A stretch of 64,000 nucleotides of DNA from JBMDXB01 sp048594885 (GTDB lineage Bacteria > Acidobacteriota > Vicinamibacteria > Vicinamibacterales > 2-12-FULL-66-21). The translations under genes were made by a program, and so were the position numbers. The stretch covers positions 62,001-126,000 of the forward strand of contig JBMDXB010000041.1 in assembly GCA_048594885.1 (NCBI GenBank). The letters are read 5' to 3'. How positions within the stretch are numbered: position 1 is the stretch's first letter; every line of letters begins with the position of its first letter. Positions 8,412 through 16,224 of this stretch are shown here, piece after piece. The notes below the pieces were generated by a model. That model was not told the origin of the DNA, ran no database searches, and saw only the letters and a list, made by a program, of their open reading frames with translations.

Positions 8412-10037
8412 ATGCCGAACAGGGTACTCTCGCGTGCCGCAAGCGTTCGTTCCCTGGCGTGGCTGTTGGCGTTTCTGCTCCTGCTACAGAATCCGCTCCT
8501 CGCCCACAACGAGATCATCCACCAGGACATGACGGATCTGGCGTATCAGGTGATGCGCTGGATGGAGATGTCGCAGTCGCGGACGTTCGACGGCCCTGGC
8601 GAACCCGGCTGGACGCAGTTTCACGCACGGCTCGTGGCGGCGCCGGCGAAACTCCGCCAGCGGCGCTCGGACCTGCAGCGGCTGGCGGCTCCGAGATCGC
8701 TGACCTGCAGCGAGGCGATGTACGGCACCACGAACCTTCCGCCGAACTGGTGGGACAAGCGACTCGAACAGGTGCCGTATCCGCCCGCTCACGACTTCGC
8801 CGGCAACAACGGGTGCGGCGTCAGGCTTGGCTGGACGCCGGAAGGGATCTTTCGAGAGCTGGGTACCGATGAGCGCCCGTTCAGAGATCACACAGGCGCG
8901 GTGCTCGGTCTCTGGGCGGCGTCGGTCGACCGGCAGTTCGACGACACCCACCTGTGGTCTCGTCCGACGAGCTGGGGCGGGCTCGGCGCGATGCGGAACG
9001 TCGTCAACGAGGCGGGAAACACCGGGCTCGGACTGCTGATCCTGCCGGTCGTCTGCTTCTTCGACTGCATCTTCGGAGACTGCGGTGATTGCGATGACGA
9101 TGCGAAGGCGCTGGCCGATACGCTGAATCCGACCGAGGAGATCGAAGGCTGGATCCCGGGAATCGGCGACGTCACCGGTGAAGATTGGGTCGGCGTCTGG
9201 CACCACATCAACATGAACGCGGGCGCTTCGAATGAGTTCGACGACCACCAGGGAGAGCTCTTCGACGAGGCGGGACCTCAGGGCCTGGGGATGGACGCCA
9301 TCGATCTCGTCCTGATGGCGGTGTTCGATGCCTCTGGTCTGTCGGTGAACTACGACGACAGCCGCGGCGTCCACCAGTATCAGATCACCGCGTCCCCCGA
9401 CGGATCACCGGCGACCCGCCGGCGGGACCAGGCGCAGTGGCAGTACACGACCGTGCCCCATACGGCGTTCGAGCCGGTGGACAACCTCGCGGAGTACGGC
9501 TGGCGCCGCTTTTTCGATTCGCCCGACCACCCGATCGGTGATCTGGCCTGGCCGCTGCACGCGATCGGCGACGCGACGGTGCCGATGCACGTCACGGCAA
9601 CGTCGGCGTGGGGTCACCGTCCTTACGAGGATTCTCAGGAATACATCTGGTCGCGCGTCCGCATGCAGGATATGTCGGACCAGGAACAGCTCGCATTCAT
9701 CTCGCGCGTGCTGCAGCGGGCGTTCTTCTGGACGCGCAGGATCGACACCTGGCGCGCGGCCCACGGAAACTCCCGCGACGTCCCTATTCGCAGCATCGTC
9801 ACCGAACTCGCGGCGAACACGCATGCGCACAGCATGCAGATGCACGCGCGGACCGCCGGTGCGTGGCCCTTCTCACCGACCGCCTCGACGGCGTACGTGG
9901 TTGAACCGACCGCGACGAGCAAGGAATACGCGGCGATACCGGGGGCAGCCGACATGGCTCGGCCGCTCCTCGAAGATGGAATGGGCGCGACGATCGCATT
10001 GCTGATTGCCGCCGCCGACAATTTCGGCAACGAGTAG
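8412..10037 (+). CDS. Secreted protein resembling zinc-dependent phospholipase C / S1-P1 nuclease
   Basis: The 541-residue protein starts with a signal peptide (hydrophobic LAWLLAFLLLLQNPLLAHN). Several His/Asp motifs match the zinc-ligand pattern of the bacterial phospholipase C and S1/P1 nuclease fold: an N-terminal HNEIIHQDMT, VWHHINMNAG and especially PLHAIGDATVPMHVTATSAWGH with its H-x-x-x-D and H. The middle contains a Cys/Asp-rich stretch (CFFDCIFGDCGDCDDD) that is unusual and may bind metal. The length exceeds the usual 250-400 residues of the family, so extra insertions are present. A GGAAGG site precedes the ATG. Phospholipid or nucleic acid as substrate is inference from the fold only. 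Confidence 0.75.
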   Translation: MPNRVLSRAASVRSLAWLLAFLLLLQNPLLAHNEIIHQDMTDLAYQVMRWMEMSQSRTFDGPGEPGWTQFHARLVAAPAKLRQRRSDLQRLAAPRSLTCSEAMYGTTNLPPNWWDKRLEQVPYPPAHDFAGNNGCGVRLGWTPEGIFRELGTDERPFRDHTGAVLGLWAASVDRQFDDTHLWSRPTSWGGLGAMRNVVNEAGNTGLGLLILPVVCFFDCIFGDCGDCDDDAKALADTLNPTEEIEGWIPGIGDVTGEDWVGVWHHINMNAGASNEFDDHQGELFDEAGPQGLGMDAIDLVLMAVFDASGLSVNYDDSRGVHQYQITASPDGSPATRRRDQAQWQYTTVPHTAFEPVDNLAEYGWRRFFDSPDHPIGDLAWPLHAIGDATVPMHVTATSAWGHRPYEDSQEYIWSRVRMQDMSDQEQLAFISRVLQRAFFWTRRIDTWRAAHGNSRDVPIRSIVTELAANTHAHSMQMHARTAGAWPFSPTASTAYVVEPTATSKEYAAIPGAADMARPLLEDGMGATIALLIAAADNFGNE

Positions 10038-10050
10038 GGGCGCTGCCTTG

Positions 10051-11052
10051 GTGAAGCGCGTCCTCCTCCTCATCCTGCTGATCGTTCTCCTGCTGCTGCT
10101 GTTCTGGTTCTGGCGCCGAACGCCGCCGTCTCCGGATGACGACGTTACATCAACCGCGCCTTGCATTCAGCGTGCTGAGGAGCGGGTGCAGGCATGGAAG
10201 GCAGAGGGGCAGAACGAGACGGAGATTGCGCGCCTCTTTCAGATCGAGGTCGCGCGTTGCAGCGGCGTCGAGCCGGCGTGCGCAGCGTTCGTGGCGGCCG
10301 TGAACACCGACTTCGCTTGGCTCGGACGCCAGGTACTGACCGGTTCGATGGCACCGGCCGATTACCTCGCACGGGTGCGCGACAGAAGCGGGAAGCTGCG
10401 GCAGGCGAGACAGACACCGGAGCTGTGCGGAGCTTATCAGCGCGGCGACGCGGACGGCGATCTCGTGCCCGACGACCGGGATCGCTGTCCGACAACGGCG
10501 AATCTCGAGCCCACCGGATCTGACGGATGTCAGGATGCGCGTCCGCGTCCGCAAGCGCCATCGGCTGAAGCCGTGAGCAAGGCCGTGAAGGCGCTGAAGG
10601 TGCCGGTGACCCGCGCATGTGAGGGCGCACCGATTCCCGCGAGTTCCAGCATCCTTCGGTTGGGCCTCAGCCCTGGCGACGAGTCGTCTTTCCTCGTCGA
10701 AGTGGCGCCGTCGTCGAATCAGCCGGCGAATTGCCCGGTGTTCTACGAGATCGAGGCGCGAATCCGGAACTCGTCGTTCTTTTCCGGAACGGCGGCAATT
10801 GAGACGATCCGACGGGTGTTCCGGCCAGCGGACGCCGTTCAGGGGGTCGCGGCGGCGAGCCAGGCACTGGTGTTCCGGCTGCGGCAGAGCGATCCCATTC
10901 CGTGGAATGCGCTCGTACGCGCGGCGGTTGAGCCGAACGATCGCGCGTCGAAAGCGTTCAGGGTGCGTGTGGTGAATGGGAACGGTTTGTCGGCCGGGTG
11001 GAGTGCATTCCGCGCGCGTGAGTTCCGGTTCAACAATCGCAATTTTCAATAG
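10051..11052 (+). CDS. Membrane-anchored protein with thrombospondin type 3-like calcium repeat
   Basis: I chose the GTG at 10051, 13 bases after the preceding stop, because the product then begins directly with a strong N-terminal membrane anchor (LLLILLIVLLLLLFWFW). An ATG at 10006 overlaps the upstream gene and would bury the anchor behind 15 polar residues. After the anchor comes a charged helical region and then one Asp-rich block (DADGDLVPDDRDRCPTTAN) typical of thrombospondin type 3 / OmpA-linker calcium-binding repeats. The last 150 residues look beta-rich and are not recognised. The close spacing suggests co-expression with the phospholipase-like gene. Confidence 0.75.
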   Translation: MKRVLLLILLIVLLLLLFWFWRRTPPSPDDDVTSTAPCIQRAEERVQAWKAEGQNETEIARLFQIEVARCSGVEPACAAFVAAVNTDFAWLGRQVLTGSMAPADYLARVRDRSGKLRQARQTPELCGAYQRGDADGDLVPDDRDRCPTTANLEPTGSDGCQDARPRPQAPSAEAVSKAVKALKVPVTRACEGAPIPASSSILRLGLSPGDESSFLVEVAPSSNQPANCPVFYEIEARIRNSSFFSGTAAIETIRRVFRPADAVQGVAAASQALVFRLRQSDPIPWNALVRAAVEPNDRASKAFRVRVVNGNGLSAGWSAFRAREFRFNNRNFQ

Positions 11053-11143
11053 AGATAGCCGTCCCCAGGCAACCCGAGAATCTCGCAACACGTCCGTGCG
11101 GGCGGATTTCAAGGCGCCTGTTGGGCGATAACCTCGTGGACCG

Positions 11144-11620
11144 ATGATGACTAGAAACGGTGCCGCGCAATTCCTGTTGTGGCTGTTCGTGGTGTCCGCC
11201 GGCCTGATGAGCGGCGCCAGCGTCTTCGAGCATGTGGTCTTGACGCCGCTCTGGGCCGGCTCGTTGCCGGAATCGGTCAGGGAATGGCCGCACGGCGGGG
11301 TCCAGGGCGGATTCTTCATGATCGTGAGCCCCTTGTATGGCCTGTTTTCGTTGGCGTTGGCGATCGTGTCGCGGTGGATGCCGCCGCCGCAACGGAGGTG
11401 GGCGCTGCTGGCGGGTCTGTCAGGCATCGTCGTGGTGGTGGCGACGATCGCGTTCTTCCTGCCTATCCTGGAGAAGACCCAGGTCACACGCGGCGCCGGC
11501 TTGACCGGCGACGAGATCACGCGGATGGTGCATCAATTCGAGATGTGGAACATGGGCCGCTGGGCGATGCTGATCGGCGGTTGGATGGCGGGGTTGCGCG
11601 CGTTACGCCTGTCGTCGTAA
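11144..11620 (+). CDS. Small four-helix membrane protein, DUF1772/anthrone oxygenase-like
   Basis: The 158-residue protein has four predicted membrane segments (about residues 10-30, 55-80, 87-108, 138-155). Its layout, with an early extracytoplasmic loop (FEHVVLTPLW) and a closing MWNMGRWAMLIGGW helix, resembles the DUF1772/anthrone-oxygenase-like membrane family. Similarity is topological plus a few residues, so the family call is tentative. It sits alone between two convergent neighbours and has no clear operon partner. The start is one of two consecutive ATGs (11144 or 11147). Confidence 0.7.
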   Translation: MMTRNGAAQFLLWLFVVSAGLMSGASVFEHVVLTPLWAGSLPESVREWPHGGVQGGFFMIVSPLYGLFSLALAIVSRWMPPPQRRWALLAGLSGIVVVVATIAFFLPILEKTQVTRGAGLTGDEITRMVHQFEMWNMGRWAMLIGGWMAGLRALRLSS

Positions 11621-11691
11621 CTGCTCTCCCTTCTGCTCGGGCAGCAAGGCCTTGAGACCGAAAACGCCCGACTCGCGGCTTCCGGCGGCGG

Positions 11692-13668
11692 TCACTCGAG
11701 CACGACGACCTCGTAGGCCTCGAGGCGCGGCACCACGATTCGCGAGTAACGTCCCTCCCGCTTCACCGCGAGCACGCGGTTCGACGAAACCGCGCGTGCC
11801 GTCCGGAATTCCGCCGCGACCCGCACGGTGATGTCGCGCATCTCGACGGGCGCGAAATACGCGGTGTCCGCATGGCCGCTGACGTTCACGAGATGCAGCA
11901 GCATCCGGCGTCGCTCCGGCTGCCGCATGAGCGTGATCTCGACCAGCGGATGCGCGTCGGACTTCAGTTGCCGTCCGTTCGGCAGCAGGTGATCGACGAG
12001 ATCCGTCATGAGCCCCGCATGGCCGGGCGAGCTGTGCCGGTAGTAGAGGGCGCCGACGTCCCACGGTACCCACGCCATCCTTCCGCGACCGTGATCCTCC
12101 ACGACCAGCCCCGGGATCGTCGTTTCGACCTTGTCGGCCCAGACGTATTCCGGCGGGCCGAACATCGCCGGAGGAATCAGCGTCAAGGCGGGCTTCGCAA
12201 CCGGCTCGAGCTCGGCGAACTCGCCGTCCAGCAAGAGGAGATTCGTGTTCGCCAGCGACGGCAGCCGCGCGCGATCGTGCACGCGCCACGCGCCCTGGAT
12301 AGCGGCACGCCGGCCAATCACCCGCGCAGAGGAGACGGCCGGCTGCGCCGCGCCCGCTGCGAGTACCCGGCCGCCTTCGCGAATATATCGATCCAGCGCG
12401 GCCGGCATGCCGCTGGGTGCAATGACGACATCGTACGAGCGTGCGGGATCGTCGAGCCAGCGCAGGTTGTCCGACACGGCGAACGGGATGTGCTGCTCGG
12501 TGAGCAATCGGAAGAACCCGCGGTACGAGGCCTGGTTGCCGCCACCGAGCAGCAGCACGCGTGCGGCGCTCTCCTGCCCGACGTACAGATCCTCGTGTGC
12601 CGCGTGCCAGCGGAAGACGGGCTGCGCGGCAATCAGGGACTGCCGGTCCTCCTGATCCATGGTGCCCACCATCGCGATCGCCGGAGGACCGCCATGCGCG
12701 AGGTTCTGATACAAGCGCAGCGCAATCTCGCGTGACGGCACCGAGACGAACCGCCAGGGATAGTCGACGAACGCCATCGACAGGTTGAACGCCATCTTGT
12801 CCGGCTCGGAGTTCCGTGCGCGGTTGACGTTGTCGCTCGCGGAATACGGCCAGAGCGGAAGCGGCCGCCGGGCCGCGGTGTTGGACTCCGACATGATGCC
12901 GTCGGTGTACGTCTGCATGTAGGTCAGGAAGGCCGCACCCGGCCGCTTCCGGTGGATCAGTTCGGCGAAAGACGCCGCGACCTCGCGCGCCGACTCCGAC
13001 ATGAACGTCCGGTAGTCCGCGTCGCCGCCGCTCGCGGGCAACGCGCGCCCGTACCTCGCCTGGAATCGGGCGCGGCAGGCGTCGCACTGGCACGGGCCCA
13101 TGTCGCGCCCGCTGTAATCGGTGGATGGATTGCCGAACATGTTGAAGAAGAGGCCGTCAACGGGATACCGCTCGAGCGCCTCGGTGAGGATGTCCAGCGC
13201 GTGCCGGCGGTAATAGCCGCCGTTGATGCCGGTCGAGTACAGCTCGTTGTACACGTACGGTCCGCCGCCGGCGCTTCTGAAAAACCACTCCGGATGCGCG
13301 TCGTACACCGCCTTGCGCGTCTTGCTCAAATCGAAGCGGCCGACCACGCGTATTCGGCGCGCGTGCGCGAGCTGCAGCACTTCTCCGAAGAGATCGCGCC
13401 CCGGCGGAAGCATGCGGCTCGGATAATGAAACGCGACGCGCGTGGGGTACTGCGCGACGATGCCGCCCATGTTGAGCAGGAGGGTATTGGCGGGAAAGCT
13501 CGCCACCTGCTCGACGAGCGTCTTCGGATCGGTCGTCGAATCCGTCTCGCGAAGATTCGTTTGGAGGAATCGGACCGGCTCGTCCATCCACCACCGTGAG
13601 GGTGGCTTTTGCGCCGCGACGCCGGCGACGCCACAGGCGATCAGGAGTGGTGCAAGAACGTGCCTCAT
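11692..13668 (-). CDS. Secreted glycosyl hydrolase-like protein (GHL6 / trimerisation-domain type)
   Basis: The ATG at 13668 overlaps the thrA stop codon (TAATG), so translation is probably coupled. This start gives a signal peptide (MRHVLAPLLIACGVAGVAAQ) and a 658-residue product. The N-terminal two thirds read as a (beta/alpha)8 barrel: NTLLLNMGGIVAQYPT, HPEWFF, VDGLFFNMFG and a Cys-pair block (CQCDACRARF) occur in the order seen in hypothetical glycosyl hydrolase family 6 and related uncharacterised hydrolases. The C-terminal part contains a Rossmann-like segment (DVVIAPSGMP...YIREGGRVLA) like the beta-galactosidase trimerisation domain, then a beta-sandwich. Catalytic carboxylates cannot be assigned with confidence. 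The coupling to an amino-acid biosynthesis gene is unexpected. Confidence 0.8.
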   Translation of the reverse strand: MRHVLAPLLIACGVAGVAAQKPPSRWWMDEPVRFLQTNLRETDSTTDPKTLVEQVASFPANTLLLNMGGIVAQYPTRVAFHYPSRMLPPGRDLFGEVLQLAHARRIRVVGRFDLSKTRKAVYDAHPEWFFRSAGGGPYVYNELYSTGINGGYYRRHALDILTEALERYPVDGLFFNMFGNPSTDYSGRDMGPCQCDACRARFQARYGRALPASGGDADYRTFMSESAREVAASFAELIHRKRPGAAFLTYMQTYTDGIMSESNTAARRPLPLWPYSASDNVNRARNSEPDKMAFNLSMAFVDYPWRFVSVPSREIALRLYQNLAHGGPPAIAMVGTMDQEDRQSLIAAQPVFRWHAAHEDLYVGQESAARVLLLGGGNQASYRGFFRLLTEQHIPFAVSDNLRWLDDPARSYDVVIAPSGMPAALDRYIREGGRVLAAGAAQPAVSSARVIGRRAAIQGAWRVHDRARLPSLANTNLLLLDGEFAELEPVAKPALTLIPPAMFGPPEYVWADKVETTIPGLVVEDHGRGRMAWVPWDVGALYYRHSSPGHAGLMTDLVDHLLPNGRQLKSDAHPLVEITLMRQPERRRMLLHLVNVSGHADTAYFAPVEMRDITVRVAAEFRTARAVSSNRVLAVKREGRYSRIVVPRLEAYEVVVLE

Positions 13669-16142
13669 TACAGTTTCGCCCCCAGGTAGGCACAGACGCG
13701 CAGCAGATCCGCAAACACGCCCCCCGCGGTCACGGCCGGCCCTGCTCCGGGCCCCTGAACCACGAGCGGATTCTGATCGTACCGGGCTGTGATGAACCGC
13801 ACGACGTTGTCGGTGAGGTTGATGTTGGCGAACGGATGGGAGCGCTCCAGTTCCATCAGCCCCACCGTCGCACGTTCGCTCGCGGCGTCCAGCACACCGA
13901 CGTAGCGAAGCACACGCCCTCTGCCGTGGGCCGACTGCAATCGTGCGAGCATTCGTGCATCGAGCGCACCAAGACCGTCGAGAAATTCCTCCACGGTACA
14001 ACCGTTGAGACTTTCCGGCACGAGACTCTCCAGTTCCACATCCTCCAGCTCCAGGTGAAGGCCCATCTCGCGGCTCAGAATGACCAGCTTGCGGGCGACG
14101 TCGACGCCCGAGAGATCGTCGCGAGGATCCGGTTCGGTGTAGCCTCTGTGCTTCGCGTCACGGACGATCGCCGAAAATGGCTGCTGTCCGTTCCAGACGT
14201 TGAACAGATAGGAGAGGGTGCCGGAGAGAATGCCCTCGACGCGTCTCACCTCATCACCGGTCTCGCGCAAATCTCGAATCGTTTGGATCACCGGCAGCCC
14301 CGCGCCCACGGTCGCCTCATACAGATAGTGCGATCCACCGTGGCGGCGCGCGTCCTTCAGTCGCGCGCAGAACGCCATGTCCGCGCTGTTTGCCCGCTTG
14401 TTGGGTGTCACGACGTGAATCCCGGCGGCCAGCCAGTTCGGGTAGTTCCGGGCAACCGCATCGCTCGCCGTGCAGTCGACGATGACGGCGTGAGGGAGAT
14501 GATCGGCGTGGATGTGCTCCTCGAACCGGGTGAGATCCGCCGGACGGGCGGCGGCGAGCGCTTCGCGCCATCCCCGCAGACCGACCGCAGGATCGCCCAG
14601 CAGCATCTGCGTCGAGGTCGTGATGCCGCGCAAGCGGAGATCGAGATTGCAGTCGCGTTGAAACCTGTCCCTCTGCGACCCCAGCTGGTCGATGAACGCG
14701 CTGCCGACCGCGCCCGGACCGATCAGACCGATCGACACGGTATGCGGCGACAGATAGAAGCTCGCATGTACCGATCGAAGCGCTCGCGTCGTCTGCTTTG
14801 CGTCGATCACCAGGGAGATGTTGCGTTCGGATGCCCCCTGGGCAATCGCCCGGACGTTGACGCCGGCGTTTCCGAGCGAGCCGAACACCTTCGCGGCCAC
14901 GCCGTGCGTGCCGGCCATTCCGTCGCCCACGACGGCGAGGATGCTACAGTCGGCGGCAACCTCGACACTCTGGATCTGACCGTGGGCCAGCTCGGCGCTG
15001 AACGCCTGGCGCACCACCTGCTCCGCCTTGACCGCCTCGGAGAGCGGGACGGCAAAACAGATCGAATGCTCGGAGCTCCCCTGCGAGATCAGGATGACGG
15101 AGATGCCATGCTCCCGGAGTGCGGAGAACAGACGCTGCGCCGTGCCGGGGACACCGATCATACCGGCCCCTTCGACGTTGATCAGCGCGACCCGGTCGAT
15201 GCTCGTGATGCCCTTGACCAGATGATTCGAGGTGGGCTGGCCGCAGATCAACGTGCCGGCATGTTCCGGCGCGAACGTATTGCGGATCCTGATCGGGATA
15301 CGCTTCTCGACTGCAGGCGCCATCGTTTGCGGGTGAATCACTTTGGCGCCAAAGTACGCGAGCTCCATGGCCTCGTGGTACGACAGCGAGTCGATGACCG
15401 TCGCGTCCGGCACCAGCCGCGGATCCGCGCTCAGCACGCCGTCGACATCCGTCCAGATATGGATCTCGGCGGCGTCGAGCAAATCGCCAACGATGGATGC
15501 CGAGAAATCGCTGCCGTTTCGTCCGAGCGTCGTCTGCACGCCGGCGGCGTCGCGCGCCACGAAGCCCGGGATCAGGAGCGTGACGCACGGATCGGTCGGC
15601 ACACATCGTTCGACGTTGGCGCGCGACTCCTGCCAACGCACGTTCGGTCCAAGGACACCCCAGTCCACCTGAATCACATCCCGGGCATCGATCCACTCGA
15701 CGGCTCCCCCGCGCCGATTCCGGTGCCGCAGATATCGCGCAAACAGCCGGCTCGACCAGAGCTCCCCGAATCCCGCGACGAGATCGCGCAGCGCCGGAGA
15801 GGCGGAGCGTATGAGATGCACGGTCTGGAGAATGCCGCCAATGTCGCGACAGTCGGATTCCAGCTCACGGAGATACTCACGGACATCTGAGCCATCGAGC
15901 AGTGTCGTCGCCAGTTGTGCATGCCGGCGCTCGACCGCGTGCAGGTGTTCTGCAACCGCCGCATCCTGCCGCTCGGCCCCGGACACGAGGGCGAGCAGCG
16001 CGTCGGTCACGCCGCTGCAGGCAGAAAGGACGACCGCCAGTCTGGAGCCGGCATCTTCTTCGATGATCTTCGCGACGCGCTCGATGCAGGCGGCATCAGC
16101 CACGCTGGAGCCGCCGAACTTATGTACACGCCAGGGGTCCAC
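13668..16142 (-). CDS. thrA: Bifunctional aspartokinase / homoserine dehydrogenase
   Basis: It catalyses the first and third steps from aspartate to homoserine (threonine and methionine branch). The aspartokinase domain covers residues 1-280 (VHKFGGSSVAD at the N-terminus, later VLSACSGVTDALL), two ACT-type regulatory segments lie around 310-450, and homoserine dehydrogenase fills the rest (GLIGPGAVG nucleotide motif, TPNKRANS, YEATVGAGLPVI, GILSGTLSYLFN). The size of 824 residues matches ThrA/MetL enzymes. I prefer the GTG at 16142, because GGGGAGG sits 6 bases upstream; the ATG at 16157 would itself be part of that ribosome site. The last base of the stop is shared with the next gene. No thrB or thrC is adjacent. 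Feedback by threonine is plausible from the ACT domains but not visible. Confidence 0.95.
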   Translation of the reverse strand: MDPWRVHKFGGSSVADAACIERVAKIIEEDAGSRLAVVLSACSGVTDALLALVSGAERQDAAVAEHLHAVERRHAQLATTLLDGSDVREYLRELESDCRDIGGILQTVHLIRSASPALRDLVAGFGELWSSRLFARYLRHRNRRGGAVEWIDARDVIQVDWGVLGPNVRWQESRANVERCVPTDPCVTLLIPGFVARDAAGVQTTLGRNGSDFSASIVGDLLDAAEIHIWTDVDGVLSADPRLVPDATVIDSLSYHEAMELAYFGAKVIHPQTMAPAVEKRIPIRIRNTFAPEHAGTLICGQPTSNHLVKGITSIDRVALINVEGAGMIGVPGTAQRLFSALREHGISVILISQGSSEHSICFAVPLSEAVKAEQVVRQAFSAELAHGQIQSVEVAADCSILAVVGDGMAGTHGVAAKVFGSLGNAGVNVRAIAQGASERNISLVIDAKQTTRALRSVHASFYLSPHTVSIGLIGPGAVGSAFIDQLGSQRDRFQRDCNLDLRLRGITTSTQMLLGDPAVGLRGWREALAAARPADLTRFEEHIHADHLPHAVIVDCTASDAVARNYPNWLAAGIHVVTPNKRANSADMAFCARLKDARRHGGSHYLYEATVGAGLPVIQTIRDLRETGDEVRRVEGILSGTLSYLFNVWNGQQPFSAIVRDAKHRGYTEPDPRDDLSGVDVARKLVILSREMGLHLELEDVELESLVPESLNGCTVEEFLDGLGALDARMLARLQSAHGRGRVLRYVGVLDAASERATVGLMELERSHPFANINLTDNVVRFITARYDQNPLVVQGPGAGPAVTAGGVFADLLRVCAYLGAKL

Positions 16143-16176
16143 GACGCACCTCCCCATCAGGCCGCCGACAAATGAG

Positions 16177-16211
16177 AAGGGCCATCACGCCGGATTGGGA
16201 TGATGGCCCTT
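16177..16211 (-). terminator. Perfect 11-bp hairpin between the GMC gene and thrA
   Basis: Bases 16177-16187 and 16201-16211 form an 11-bp perfect inverted repeat (AAGGGCCATCA) with a 13-base loop. It lies just past the GMC oxidoreductase stop and 20 bases before the thrA ribosome site. Only a weak pyrimidine tract (CTTCTCATTT) follows. It could terminate the upstream operon or act as a leader structure for thrA; no leader peptide rich in Thr or Ile codons is visible. Confidence 0.6.
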
Positions 16212-16224
16212 GATTCGGTCCGCG

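Noticed and set aside
10006..10050. ATG start of the thrombospondin-type-3 protein inside the preceding gene
   Set aside because: It would place 15 polar residues before the membrane anchor; the GTG at 10051 fits signal/anchor topology better, although the ATG cannot be excluded.
13596..15890. Plus-strand open frame of 764 codons opposite thrA
   Set aside because: It is antisense to aspartokinase/homoserine dehydrogenase with Arg/His/Asp-rich composition and no recognised motif.
16158..16224. Riboswitch or attenuator leader upstream of thrA
   Set aside because: Only a single hairpin fits in the 65-base gap. There is no room for lysine or SAM riboswitch domains and no leader peptide with Thr/Ile codons.
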